Notes: generated from the sequence alone by a model not told the origin. A stretch of 64,000 nt of DNA from Mesostigma viride (GCA_009746045.1 RPFO01001162.1:445001-509000); one strand, 5' to 3'. Positions 1-13,353 are shown, numbered from the stretch's first letter. Numbers and translations: made by a program.

Positions 1-253
1 ACATCTGATTGACAACATCTTCCCATCACCATAAAGTCTGTCGGCGCTGGTGTCTGGCCCTGCCCAGCGGGCCGCTGTAATGTGGCTGCTTGCACTCCGT
101 TGTGTGTACGCTTGCGGTCTGTTGCATGCATGCCTGCGGTCCATTTAGTGGGCTCACCTTTCTGCCCCTTTCTATTCGATGCGCGGTGGCTGGCTGACCT
201 GTCTAGCTCCACCCACTATGGCAACACTGTACGCTCTAATGCTGCACTGCAAA

Positions 254-3200
254 CAGCAACTAGTCCCCCCTGACTGGGTTGCGGAGGACTGGGAGTGGGC
301 GGTGCCCTACCGGCCAGCCCAGCGCAAGCGGGGTCTCAAGGGCGGGCGCGCCAAGTTCGTTGGTGACGTGCGCAAGAGGGGCCTGCTGGATATGTGCCGG
401 GTGTTGGCAGAGCTGGAGCAACCCAGGAGGGCGCTGCGCGTGGTGGGTGCTGCTGGGAGCTGTTGTTGACATGACAATGCTGTTGCCAAGATTTGCTGCA
501 TCCGCGTTTCTGAAGGGGTTTGTAACATGACCTGCACTACCTGGTCACATTCATGGCTTGGAAACACTTGCGTAGCCACGGCTGGCAGGGTGGCATGGGT
601 GCAAACGGTTTGTGGGGCGTAGCCCTCGCAGGCATCTCACATGTTTACTTGTGGATGTTTCTACTTGTCGACATTTCTTCTTTGGGACCATGGCGGCATG
701 TGTCCCTGTGTGCGAGTCAAACCCACAAGTTGCGAGCGTTTTGAAACACGCAAAGACGTCCGTGCGAGCAACCGTGTGTTTTTGTATCATGCATGAGTCC
801 TTCTTGCCTGCCTACTGCTCTCGTTAACTGGCTCCCTGAGCAAGTTGCCATTGTTCGCCCTTGGGTGGTGCTCCTTGTGCGCCAGCTTCACGACACGTGC
901 CGGCTGCAAGCGTACGAGAACGCCATTATGCGTGCGGTGGAGACACATCGGGCGGACCCTGGTGGTGCGCGTGTGGTCGTCTGTGGCGTTGGGTCAGCGG
1001 TTCTTGCGATGGTGGCGGCGCGGTGTGGGGCTGCGGAGGTGGGTGGTCCTCTTCCTTTGTGCCCCACCGATGTTTGCTTCTGCCTGCATAAGGCCACCAG
1101 ATTAGCAGCAGCACGCACTGCCCAGCTGCTGCCAGGCCTCGTGTTCCATGGCCCCATGCCCTGCCACTGGCTACCCTTGCGACCCGCTCTCATGCTTGCA
1201 TGTGGGACCTTGTCTGGCTGCAGGTGTGGTGCATCGAGCAAGGGCGGCTTGTCTTCCGCATGGCGCAGCGGCTGGTGGAGGACAACAGGCAGGTGAGCCG
1301 TGCCGCCAGGCAAGCATGTGGGTGGCATCTGCCCCTATGCGTACCCCAGACATGATGCACGCCATGCGCGCGATGGCTGGTATGATCCGCGTAGGGTCGC
1401 TTCTTCATGCGATAGGCGCGCGATGGCACCGTGTGCTCTTTGACGTGCAGACACCACGCTTGGCGCCCGCATGTGCTGAATTGTCTGTTCGCGGTATGCA
1501 AGTATAAGCAATTACTGAGAACTTTCCATCGTGCGACTGCCCATTGTGATTGACATCACGACTGCCCCGCACACCACAACATATGACAGGCGCTCCCTGG
1601 ATCTGGCTCCTCGCTCCACCTCCTCCAGCGGCCACTCGAGCACTGCTATGTGCGAGGGGAGCCGCCGCCCCCTGAAGTGGTGGAGGGATATCGCCAGCAC
1701 ATGGCTGCGCTGGCAGCGGCGCGCAAGAAGGCGCAGCAGGAGGGGGAGGAGCCAGTGTCGAGCGCCCCACAGGCGGATGCAACCGGTGGGTGTGGACCGC
1801 TGTGGATGTGGCAGCAGCTGCTGTAGGCCAAGTGTGCGCGGCAGGCATGAGGGGCCTGTGGTTGACACGGTGGTGGATCCTGCCTGGAGACCACGCGTGT
1901 GGAGTAGGGTGTGGGTGCTCCATGCCTGGCTACTGCCTTGTGAGGAATCCCCCTCCCCAGACACGGCTGGGTGGCCGAGGCCTGGAATGCATCCCTGAGG
2001 ATCGCCGTTGAATGGCCAGCGCAAAGCTAACAGGCCATGAGGATGCGGTGGCAATCGACACAGGCCCACGACTCATGCCGAGAAGGGAAGGGCCGAGGGC
2101 TCCTTTGTTGGCACCAGGCAGGCGGATGGGTAGGGGCTAGCTGCACATGCCGGCATTACAATCTGCTGCTCGCTGCCATGCGGCACCCTGCATGCAGTCT
2201 TGATGCTTACAACAGCACCGTGCCCCGTGTGCCTGCTACGTGCCCGCATTTGCCTCCTCTGCTCCTGACAGGCGATGCCCGCACCGACAGCAACGGTGCG
2301 GTGGCTAGCAAAGATGACGATGATGACGACGAGGATGAGGACGACAGCCCCGAGGCGCGCGCACGCAAGGAGCGGTCTGCCATCGCAGCCTCGCCCGATT
2401 GGGGCCCCGTACTTCCCTGCCGCGCCAACGTGGTCGTGGCTGACCTGACCGACCATACTCTTCTGGGTCTGGGGGTAATACCTGCCCTGCGCCACGCGCG
2501 GAGGTACCTGCTGGAGCATGGAAACGCCTCTGTTATACCGGCGCGCGCCACCGTGCACGCCTGCTTAGCCGAGTCACGGCTGCAAGAGGTGAGCTGCCTT
2601 CTGCGAGGGCTGGGACATGCCGTGTTAGCAGCGGGACCCTCTAGCAAACAAATGGGGAGTGGCCCGGTAACAGCAGGCGCTCTGATGATTATGGGACCCA
2701 CCCCTCCCGCTCCTCCAGAACCTCCTCACAACCTAGCGCCTGCAACCTACGGCCTACCCTGCAATCTCATCGTGCTTTTGCTCTTGCCACAAGGCAAGTT
2801 AAGTCCACTGGTTGCCACTTGCAAGTTTTAGTCCAGTGGTCTAGATTTCAGGGTCGTAGGTGCTTGGTTTTTGGGCGTGCCTGTCGTTCTCGTTTATCTT
2901 ACTTTGGGGCATTGCGGCGCCCTTGTGAAGCAGCACAAGACATAACTCAATGGCGACGTCTGCACTCATCCGCACTAGCGTCGTCTCGCCAAAACAGTCT
3001 CTTCAACCCAAGTCTATAGCTGCATCGCTTGGCTCTATACCATGCACTCAACATGTACCTCCCCTCTTGTCCACACTTCCCTGCTCCTTGCGGCTCGCCG
3101 TGGCCAGGTGTCCGGTTTTGATCTCCACTTCATGAACGCGTACAAGTGGCACCCCTACAAGGAGCGCGTGCACCTGCCCGGCTTCCACCACCGGAGGCTC

Positions 3201-6200
3201 TCGCAGCCCTTCCCTGTGTGCACGGTGGACTTGCGCGAGGCCTCAGCACCTGACGTGCCGGCCGCAAGCATCATGGGGACCACCCACCGAGGGGAGTGGA
3301 AGCCTCGCGTGCCCATCACCAGCAGTGGTGTCTGGAACTGTGTCACCTTTTGGTATGAGCTCGAGCTGGATGACCTGGTGTCAGCAACCGTCGCAACCTG
3401 GCACGAACCGCAGCCATCACGTGAGATGCCATCCCCACAGGACGGGGCTCCCAAGGCCTCGGTGCTGCCAAGCACGAATGCAGGAATCGAGTTAGGCGCT
3501 GTGGCGTGTGATGGGGTGAGACAAGGATCGGAAGGAGCCGTTGGTTCGAACCCCTTCCCCCTTGCCGTGGCTCACTCGTATGGCCAGGCGGTGCAGTACG
3601 TGGCGGAGCACGAGGTGTCTGCGGGGGATACCCTGCCCCTGCGGGTGACGCGCAGCGACTACGAGCTCATCTTCCACAACCCGGCGGTGGATGAGGAGGC
3701 GACGGAGCACACAAGCATGGTGCCTCGCTGGCACTTTGACATGCTGCTGGACGAGAAGCGCAACGGGCCCTATGACGCCGCCATACGCGCTGTGGTGGAG
3801 GAGAAGAGGGCGACCGGCGTGAAGGAGGTGGGGCCATGGGCAGACCACCTCATTCCATACTACTCCAAACCCGATACATGCCTCACCTCACCACACCACA
3901 GCACAGTGGTTCACACCACAGCAGTTGGGGCTGCTGTGCTTGCCTGATGGCCCTAGCGCGGTGTACCAGTCTTAAGCTGCCTCCCATTTTGGTGAGAGAA
4001 GTCCTCAACATCGGGCACGAGGCGTCCCTTGCATGCGCCAGCATGTCTCCGAAACCTCTTATTGGCAGATGTGTGCACGTCCCACGGCTGCTGCCCCACG
4101 CACTATGCTGTCGGGTATTGTCTCCCCATGTCCAGCTCACCTTCCCCTGCGACCATCATCTGTTGTCGTTGCCATGACGTCCCCCTGGTATTGTGCTGGG
4201 ATGGACCCCATGCCGCTGCCCCGCCCCCCCCCCCTGCTGCAGGTGGTCGCGCTGGACATCGGTGCCGGCAGCGGTCTTCTGTCGCTGATGGCGGCGCGGG
4301 CGGGCGCCGACCGCGTGTGGGCAGTGGAGCACAACAAGAGAATGTGCGACGTGGGGGAGGAGTGCGTGGTCATGAACGGGGCTGTTGCAAAGGTCATCAT
4401 CGTCAACAAGGTGGGTGGGTGGGTGGGTGGGTGGGTGGGTGGGTGGGTGGGTGGGTGGGTGGGTGGGTGGGTGGGTGGGTGGGTGGGTGGGTGGGTGGGT
4501 GGGTGGGTGGGTGGGTGGGTGGGTGGGTGGGTGGGTGGGTGGGTGGGTGGGTGGGTGGGTGGGTGGGTGGGTGGGTGGGTGGGTGGGTGGGTGGGTGGGT
4601 GGGTGGGTGGGTGGGTGGGTGGGTGGGTGGGTGGGTGGGTGGGTGGGTGGGTGGGTGGGTGGGTGGGTGGGTGGGTGGGTGGGTGGGTGGGTGGGTGGGT
4701 GGTGGGTGGGTGGGTGGGTGGGTGGGTGGGTGGGTGGGTGGGTGGGTGGGTGGGTGGGTGGGTGGGTGGGGTGGGTGGGTGGGTGGGTGGGTGCTTGGGC
4801 GGGCGGGCGGTCACCGGGCTGAAACGACAAGGGCGTGATGAGTTGGCGCTCCAGAAATACAGAAACACAAGTTCATGTATTTTTTCGATGCAAGCCAACT
4901 CCAGTTACAACTATGGTGTTTATGACTGCTTCATGCACTATGGGAAACAGTGAAGAGCAAGGTCAAGCATTCTTTAATGCCAGCATTTTGCCATTCCCAG
5001 ATACACTAAAGCCGCACAAGCAGTCAGTGTGCTGCGCAGCATGTGCACCGTTGAGGCTAAACAGACGCGGGTTCCCTTCCAGGCATTTTGTCTTTGGGCC
5101 CCCTGCGTCATGCCTCGCCAAGTATAGAAGCATACGAAGGGTTGGATGATGACCGTGAGGCGTGGACTGGAATGGGCAAGCTGGCCACCCCAGCCATATG
5201 CCTGGCCTCAAGTAGCTAAAATTAACTGCATTCCCCTCCTCAAGCTTTGATGAACCTCACGAGCGCCCATGGAGAGGGTCGGCAGCGGGTTGGACCCCGC
5301 TGTAGACAAGCCCTCACTCTCTTGCGAGGTTTTGATTGTTTTCGGGTGCACGTGCGTGCAGGACTTGCTGAACATGTCGGGCGATAAATTGCCCGATGGG
5401 TCCCCCCCGGACATTGACAAGAAAGCCGACGTGCTGATCTATGAGGTGAGGATGTGCATGTGCTGATCTACGAGGTAAGGGCGTGCTGATCTATGAGGTA
5501 AGGGCGTGCTGATCTATGAGGTAAGGGCGTGCTGATCTATGAGGTAAGGGCGTGCTGATCTATGAGGTAAGGGCGTGCTGATCAATGAGGCATGAACGTG
5601 CTGATCAATGAGGTGCGGATGTGCATGTGCTGATCTATGAGGTAAGGGCGTGCTGATCTATGAGGTAAGGGCGTGCTGATCTATGAGGTAAGGGCGTGCT
5701 GATCAATGAGGCATGAACGTGCTGATCTATGAGATAAGGGCGTGCTGATCTACGAGGTAAGGGCGTGCTGATCTATGAGGTAAGGGCGTGCTGATCTATG
5801 AGATAAGGGCGTGCTGATCTACGAGGTAAGGGCGTGCTGATCTATGAGGTAAGGGCGTGCTGATCTACGAGATAAGGGCGTGCTGATCTATGAGGCATGA
5901 ACGCGCTGATCTATGAGGTAAGGGCGAGCTGATCTATGAGGTAAGGGCATGCTGATCTACAAGGTAAGGGCGTGCTGATCTATGAGGTAAGGGCGTGCTG
6001 ATCTACGAGGTAAGGGCGTGCTGATCTATGAGGCATGAACGTGCTGATCTATCAGGTAAGGGCAAGCTGATCTATGAGGTATTTTAGTGTGGCGCGCTGG
6101 CTGCCTGCGGTTGTTGGCGAAGAGTTTTTTTTCCTTCTAAATTTGCCCTTCTCCATCCCCTGCGCCCCTTGTCCCCATCTCACAATGAGGTGGTTCAGGG

Positions 6201-9200
6201 TCATGCCCCACCCAGGAGAAAGGAACGGGGGTCCAAGGGTATTGATGCACGTCCTTGTGGTCGCGCTTCGTAGGGGGTCCTAGACAGATGCCTGGCGGCA
6301 GGCACGTGCAATGCGACGCGCCTTATTCACGTGTCCGGGTAGGAGCATGGCTACGTTTGTCCCGGAGGATGATCATTTCTTGCCAAGGCAGGCAATTTAC
6401 GGGTAGAAACTGTCGTTCCTTATGTCAGGGAACTGGAGAGGCCAGCAGCCATTACGGATGCCACACGGGCGCAGTATATGTCCATAGGGTCAGCACCTAG
6501 CTGTGAAAATGTGCATCTGGTTGGATGCTGGTTGGTGGGCTTGGCTGGTGGCCTTCCGCATCGCCGCACCCATGGCTGCTGTCAAGGATGCTAGCTCTGA
6601 GAGTGCAGGAAATGCTGTGAAAGGCTGCGAACGTGTGACCTGGCATCACCTTGTGATGGCTTGTGAGGGTAGCTGCGCAGGCCACTGTACGCTAAAGAAC
6701 AGGACGGTAAAGGAATCGAAGGTATCACCCGGCATGGGGTAATGAAGTGACCAGGCTGGCTGCTATGGATTGGTTTTGCATGGGTCCACAACAACTAACT
6801 GTTTGCAGTGGCGTATCTCACTCACAGGTCATCCCTTTGCCCGCCCATGTCCTCTCCCCCCCCCCCCCCTGCACCCCTACCTGCGCGCAGGTGTTTGACA
6901 GCGGCTTGATCGGAGAGGGCGTGCTGCACATGCTCCACCACGCATTCACGTACCTGCTCTACCCAGGGGCCACAATCACCCCCAGCGGCGCCGTCGTGCT
7001 GGCGGCTGCCATCGAGATGCGCGTGGAAGAAGCCGCCGGGTTTGACGTAAGTGCGGCCAACACGTGGCGCTACCGGCCGAGCTACCAGGGGCTGGAGCTG
7101 GGCACGCCAGGGTGCGAGTACCGCCTGCTGAGCGAGCCGGTGGAGGTGCGTGACAGGGTGGCGGTGTACGGAGGATGGCTGGATGCATACCATGCCTTGA
7201 GGTTGATGTCGGTGGTCGTGATTTTGGCTGACGGGGTCCCTCTCGTGATTGGTGCAGACTGCGTTGCCAGGTTGTTGCCTTGATACGTAGAATGGAAGCC
7301 ACCATTTGGCTTCCAGGTTGTTGCCTTGATGATGGACTTTTGGTTGTGCATGTAAATGTTTCGCCGAGCTCCCAGCCCGCAGTGTACTGACATGCGCACG
7401 TGCTGGCAGGCGCTTGCCCTCAAACATCACGCTGCTGCCGACCTGTGGTAGGGCATGGGGCATGGTGGAAGACCAAGGAAGACCCAGGCAGGGTTACAAA
7501 GGAGTGGCTGTGGACGTGCTTGCTCTGCGTACCTGCCAGCGCGCGTGTGTGCGTGTGTGCGAGTGAGTGAGTGCGCTTTTGAACGCTCACACATGGATGC
7601 TCCTGTGCGTATGTCTGAGAGCGCTGGCGTGTGCACACCCCTGTGTGTCTGGGCACCTGCATGTGCATGGGTCGGCCTGCTGTGGTGACACGAGCCAGTT
7701 TTCACCTCCCGGTTGCATGCTGCATCACCCCGCCACTATCCATGTCCGCCCCCCCCGCAGGTCTTTGTGTTTGACTTCTACGACCACGAGGGCAACATGC
7801 AGCCGTTGGAGCGGCGACTGGAGTTCGCCTTCAACAGCGCGGGTGTCTTCAATCACGTGGCCTTCTGGTACGCGGCGGCTGGTGCACTCCATGGGGGGGG
7901 TTGTGCATGGCGGCTGGTGCACTACGGTAGCCCCAGAATAGCTCCACAGTAGTTTGCGAGGACGGGTGTGTGCACGCAGAGGTGGTGTGCGCGTTGGCCT
8001 TTACCGAATTGTGCTGATGTGGCGATGCAAGGGAAGGGCGCATGCCAATCCCATGCACAGCTCACCCAGATCCATGGCTCAGGAGACTTCCCGGCAGATG
8101 TGCATGCCAGCATCGCTTGGGGGCAGCCAGATGTATATGAAGGCCTTTGCCTTGGAGTTGCTAGCCAGCTGCCCTCGCACAATGTTTACTGAGCTCTGGT
8201 TGGGGAGGACGGGAGTACCATGGGTTTGCTGGTTGTATTCGTTGGCAACGTTTTCTCTGTTTGCACTTCCCCTGAGTCCGCCCTCCATGGGATTGTCCCA
8301 TGCCTGGGCATTGCTTGGCCTGGTCATGGCGAACGGCTTACCCACGCCATGCAAGGTTCTTGGCGGCCTCATCTCATCTCCACGGCACACCCCAACCGCT
8401 AGGGTTGGCAGCCCCCCCCGTTACCATCATGTTGTATCGGGCGTGAAAGTACTCTTCGCAATGCTGCGCGGCCCGCCAACAGCGATCGAGATCAACAATA
8501 AACAGTAGTAACCATTACACCAGACACAAGCCAGCTCGACTCTGCCCCTGTGTTTCAGTCCGCAGGTTTGAGCTGCAGCATTGTCAAAAACAAATGACAA
8601 ATTTGAAACGTTGATGCGCACATGCCTGGCTGCAGGTTTGAGCTGCAAATGGACGAGGATGGGCGGCAGGTGATCCGCACGGGCCCCAGTGACGACAAAG
8701 GGGCCTCGTGGCAGCAGGCCGTGCAGCAGGTGCCAGAAGTGCGCGTGGCGAGTGGACAGACGCTGCCGCTGGTGGCCAAACACGACACGTACGTTGCAAG
8801 TGTGGGAGTGACGCATGCTCACAAGTGTGTGTGTGTGTGTGTGTGTGCACGCACGTGTATATATGTGTGGGTGTGCATGTCTGTGTGTGTGTGCACGGAA
8901 GGTGTGCGCGTGCATGTCTGTGTGGGGGGGGTGTATGGGGGTGGGTGGATGGGGCCAGATGGGTGGGATGCTGGGGGTGGGATAGCCCAAAGAACGGAAA
9001 CAATATCTGGACGCTGACAGCCGCTGTCTATCCCATATGTAGGGCAGCGCTTTGGGGGGCTCAGCCCGTTCCTTCGTGGCATTGCTACCAGTAGCGATGG
9101 GAGATGGGGATGTGCAGGTGACAGCTGGGCGAAAGCAGGAAGGAGGAAGACGAGCATCCAAGAGTCGCCACATCCCATGGAGGATCGCTGCACATGGGTC

Positions 9201-12200
9201 ATGGACACAAGGGTAGGGGCGTGACTGTAAGAACACGGGGGCTGATAGGGGTGAGGCCGCAGGGCGGGGCAAGGAGTGGGCGAGGGGTCGAGGAAGTAAA
9301 AAACTCAAGCAAGGATCGGTGGTGAGAAGTTTGTTCAACTGGCAGGTGGAATGGCCACCCAGGTCAGATTCGCATCAAGGTCCATTTTCACCGACGTCCC
9401 TGTGCCTCCCCCCCTTACTTGCTGTCCACTGTCACCGACATCCCCCCTTGCAACTTGGCCACCATTTCTGTCCACCGGCAACACCCACCCTTGCCATGAT
9501 GCCACCAGGTACGGCATCACGTTTGAGCTGGACACAGCGCTGGCCGACGTCACGCCCCTGCGCACGCGCGTGCCTCTGGTCGACCCCGCGTGGATGGACG
9601 CCTATGCGGTGAGGGCTGTGTGCATGCCTTGGTTGGAGGATCGCCATGGTCTTGTTTCAATTCTAGTTTGCAAGCGTTGTAAACATCCCTTGTCACGCGG
9701 TGAGGGCTACGGGGATGTCGATTTTTTGAGTACTACAATATGCATGCCGTGCAGACGTATTTTTGAGTACTACAATATGCATAAATATGTATAATAGTAT
9801 TTTTGAGTACTACAATATGCATAAATATGTATGATATTATTTTTTAGTACTACAATATGCATGCCGTGCAGACATGCCTTGTCACGCGGTTAGGGCGGCA
9901 TGCATGCACGCTGGACGCCTAGTAAAAAAAGGCTGCGCGTTGCCTTGTCATGCACTCAGTAGGGGCCACATGGTTGCCTTTGCAACCACGCTACGGCATC
10001 AGTCTGTGTGCGGGACGCTTGGTAAGATGTTGCAGTGCTGGGGTGTCGGCGTCTTAGAGGGATAGGGGGGCAGGCCGAAACGAAATGGCTGTGACTCGTG
10101 AGCATCGCCACCAGATAGGCAGCGCTCGTGTCGCCAGGGAGGTGTGGATGTTGAAATCCTACAGTGCTCACTAGGGAATCGGGTGGGCTTGGATTTGACT
10201 AGCTAGCAGCGTTCAAGCAAGGCGCAGGTGCTGCTATAGACGTAGTTGGTGGGCTGGTCATTGTCTTGCCCTCGCATTGGTACACGACGGGAGACCTATG
10301 GGTGGATGAATTGATGTGTTGAATATAAGGGTCGATGTAACATATGTCTTTGTTATGGAGGCCACCCAGCATTGACCTCCCATGTGCATGGTCATTGGTC
10401 TGCTTGTTCACGTCAAGAAGCCATTGCCCACTGCTGCGTGAGCAAGGGAGTATTGGTTGCTTTCTCAGCATCCACAGGGGTGGTCGGTTGTCTCCTCCCC
10501 GGGAAATGTTTAACTGGTTTCTACCCATCTCACAGCCGCACACGCGCGTGCTACCACCTGCCTGTCCCCTCTGCCCCGCGCGTATCCCCCCTCGGTGCAG
10601 CGCGTCAAGAAGTTCACGTCGGAGATTGGCAAGAGCATCGCGTTCAACCCAAAGGAGGCCAAGAAGGTACCGTGCTGCCTGCCGCGTCTCTTCGCACAGC
10701 ATGCCTTAAATAATTGAGGGAATTTCGATCTAACTATCTAATCAAACGGGATATTTTGTAAAGTATCTTACTCAACTGTTACAAAGGAGGGACAAGTTAA
10801 CCTTCCCATCCGCCTAGCATGCCTTCTCAGTGTCTGGAAACTCCTGAAAAGCAATGTTGGTCCGCAGCTTGCATGCCCTTTATGTGCAACTCCTGCAATG
10901 TTTGTGGAGGGTGAGCTAGCACTGAGCTGTGGTGGGATGAATGCTGGCCATGTGGGGGCATGCATTCACAACCAGCGTCTTTTGCAAGGCAGCTCCGGAT
11001 GTTGTTGAAGGAAAAAAGAGATAGATATGTGTGGACATTGATGGAATATGATTGAGACGTAATTGATAATTGCATTGATTTATATTATTCGGAATTATTT
11101 AGCCAGGACCACATGCCACCGTTCCTGTCCACCAACCACATAATGTGGATCCCGTGGTGGCTACATCGTGTCAAGGATAGACCAACGTAGATTGCGTCTT
11201 CCTCCAATACCGCAGGCGGGTGCGATTAATAGGGATGCAACCCTAATACCTCCGTTTACCATGGATGGCCTATATGAAATATATTAACGGCAGGCAGTTG
11301 GGCACACAGGGTGAAATTCACCTCTGACACCCCCCTTGCACAATGCCTACAGTGAAGACACTATGCAGGTAAAATAGGGCCAACAGTTTCTCCCCGCTAT
11401 TCTGACAGGACAGATGTTCCCCGCATTTCTGACAGATGTCCCCCTCATACGTTGCAAGCCAGGCTGTCATCAGCTGCCCTCATGGGATGCACGTCTTCAG
11501 TGACCCTTGTTACTTACTGGATTCACATGACTAGTAACGGTTATTGGATGCACATCCTTGTCGTCAGAAAGTAACCGTTATTGGATGCACATCATTAGTT
11601 ACCCGCACGTGCTGGATATGCATCCTGCCAATCATGGTCTCAAGTCTCTTCCTTGTCTTCTCTCGATCCGCACATACAAATACCATACCACTGTTGTTTG
11701 TTGTGAAACCAACCCGCTGCCCCCCGTGACCCCTCAGGTCGCGCAGGCAGCCGTCGCGATCGGCACGCACCCCTTTGAGCTTGACATTGACGCCGAAACG
11801 GTGAGTGCGCATGGCAGCTGCTGCGAGTAGCAGGTGCGGGGGTGGAGCATTACCGTGGCACAGCGATATTGGTACTAGAAGAGCAGGCAGTCCCTGCTGG
11901 CTAGTCAAACATGCGTTCATGGGGGCTTCTAGCATTTCTGTCCTTCCACTTGTGGTTTCCTTGCGTTAATTACCTGTTGCACATGCGTGTCGTGTTTTGG
12001 TAGACATGGCAATCGCCAAGGGACTGCTTCATTGCATGCTATTATTGGCACTGTGGAGTGAGCGATTCAAATAATCCCTTCATCTGGAGCGTCGTTTCTG
12101 GAATAGCAAACAGTGGGGCCAGAAGGGCATTTGAAAGGGAATGCGAAACTTTTTCTTTACATATGGTCTGTGGGATTGCATGTTTGCGAATTGCGATGCT

Positions 12201-13353
12201 GGCAGGGCGTTACAGGTTTTTAATAGCTCAGTCTTTGCAGCCCCATGCAGTTGGTCTACTGTCTCTCCAAAACACAGCAGCCAAAAGTAGGGTCTAGGAC
12301 CATGGCGTGGAGCTTCCCCAATAGCACGTGCAGTTTGCAGGAATTGCATGTAATTTGCCATGTGATCAAGGCACCAGCAACTGTGCTATGAGCATTTGCC
12401 CTTACTGCAAAAGCCTTCTGTTTCGTGGCTGCTGAACTGCGCTGATCAGCTACATGTTGTGGTTACCCGATGTAAACGGGGAAGCCAGCTGGCTCAACTT
12501 GTGCTTGCAAATGTTAAGAGCGTTCACTCATTGCAGTGTTACTAAGCTGGTTGGCCTTTCCGTGTCTTTGTCCTTGCGACATCTGGCGGCACTGATGGTT
12601 TGCAGGCTGCTGATTTCTGTACTCGCTTCATGGGCTAGAAGACCTGTACCTTCTGCCTCCATGCACAATATCCATGGCGGCAGCCTGCAGTCAAGGATAC
12701 GGCCTCTAACACATACTGTTCTCTTAAAGGGGGCAACATCAGTCCCAAACGCGTCCCTGCTGGACTAGCAGCAGACCATGAGCTCGCGTGCAACAGCAAA
12801 GCCTGAAATAATTCTCTACTGAAATGATTGAATTAAAGTGCAGTAAGGCAGTTGAGTAAATTGCCTACTGAATGACAAGCACATGCTTGTCCAAACTTCC
12901 TCATGTCCGGCCGGCTCAACTGAATAATCAGTGATGTCAACAGGACCGGTGGGATGCATGACATGCGGCCTTCAGTTCATAATGGAAAGCTGGCGACTTC
13001 GTCACATGAGCAAAAGATCAAGTAAACGGATCGTGGAATGGGATGCCTATCCGACTTCTACTAGGCGCACCGCCCCACTATATGTTTACCATATGTTGTC
13101 GCACTTGTCTCCCCTGCATCGACTTGGAGCACCTGGTGGCGATGTAGCCTTTGCAACTTGCTGCCATGTCTATATTGGGCTGCCGTCTGCGATAAGCACC
13201 TTCTCAAGGGGCATGCTCCTGTTTTCTCCCCCTGGGCCCCGCGGCCCATTGCTAGCCAGGGTATATCGAAGTCCGCAGGTGGAGGTTATTGCCCCTGAGG
13301 ATAGCCGCTACGCGAAAACGGCGGCGGTCACTGGCCCGGATTACCGCCTGTAG
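254..13353 (+). CDS. Two-module protein arginine methyltransferase (PRMT9/PRMT7-like), 5' end outside or unresolved
   Basis: Predicted SAM-dependent arginine methyltransferase. Exons: 254-442, 886-1038, 1224-1292, 1629-1785, 2272-2588, 3108-3827, 4243-4410, 5362-5445, 6891-7145, 7761-7867, 8636-8788, 9509-9608, 10601-10666, 11738-11800, 13279-13353 (stop TAG). All junctions are GT-AG and the phases agree, giving 891 residues. Exon 1 (motif EDWEWAVPYRP) may belong to a TPR-like N-terminus as in PRMT9; its start and the 442/886 junction are the least certain. Module 1 has VVCGVGSAVLAMVAARCGA where motif I should be and ADLTDHTLLGLG where the double-E loop should be, so it looks inactive. Module 2 begins in exon 6 (WHFDMLLDEKRN) and has LDIGAGSGLLSLMAARAGA, WAVEHN and YEVFDSGLIGEG with both loop glutamates. 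It then continues with VFNHVAFWFELQ and SWQQAVQ, matching the PRMT beta-barrel. Exon 5 carries a run of Asp/Glu. The family call is confident; PRMT7 versus PRMT9 is not settled. Confidence 0.85.
4411..4793 (+). repeat. (GGGT)n microsatellite at a splice donor
   Basis: About 95 units of GTGG/GGGT run from the first intron base after codon AAG (exon end 4410) to about 4793, with two small register slips near 4700 and 4770. The first six bases, GTGGGT, serve as the 5' splice site. The coding strand is the G-rich one, so the transcript could form G-quadruplexes. The long GGWV and PPTH open frames across it are artefacts. Confidence 0.95.
5446..6080 (+). repeat. 23-bp minisatellite made from an exon end plus its 5' splice site
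   Basis: A tandem array of about 25-27 units with consensus GTGCTGATCTATGAGGTAAG plus GGC lies in the PRMT intron after exon 5362-5445. The unit matches the last 17 coding bases of that exon (Val-Leu-Ile-Tyr-Glu) followed by a GT donor. Variants include GATCAATGAGGCATGAAC and GATCTACGAGATAAGG. The array starts directly at the authentic donor (5446). Confidence 0.95.
8825..8847 (+). repeat. (GT)n microsatellite in PRMT intron
   Basis: A short dinucleotide run, followed by more imperfect TG repeats to about 8895, inside the intron after exon 8636-8788. Confidence 0.9.
9725..9875 (+). repeat. AT-rich tandem repeat in PRMT intron
   Basis: Four imperfect copies of a unit containing TTTTTGAGTACTACAATATG, two followed by CATAAATATGTAT and two by CATGCCGTGCAGAC. 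The array sits just after exon 9509-9608 and is much more AT-rich than its surroundings. Confidence 0.8.

Noticed and set aside
4029-4953. Open frames with GGWV or PPTH repeats up to 306 codons
   Set aside because: Read-through of the (GGGT)n intron; the real exon ends at 4410.
4411-6080. CRISPR-like regular repeats
   Set aside because: Repeats are contiguous without unique spacers and lie in introns of a eukaryotic gene.
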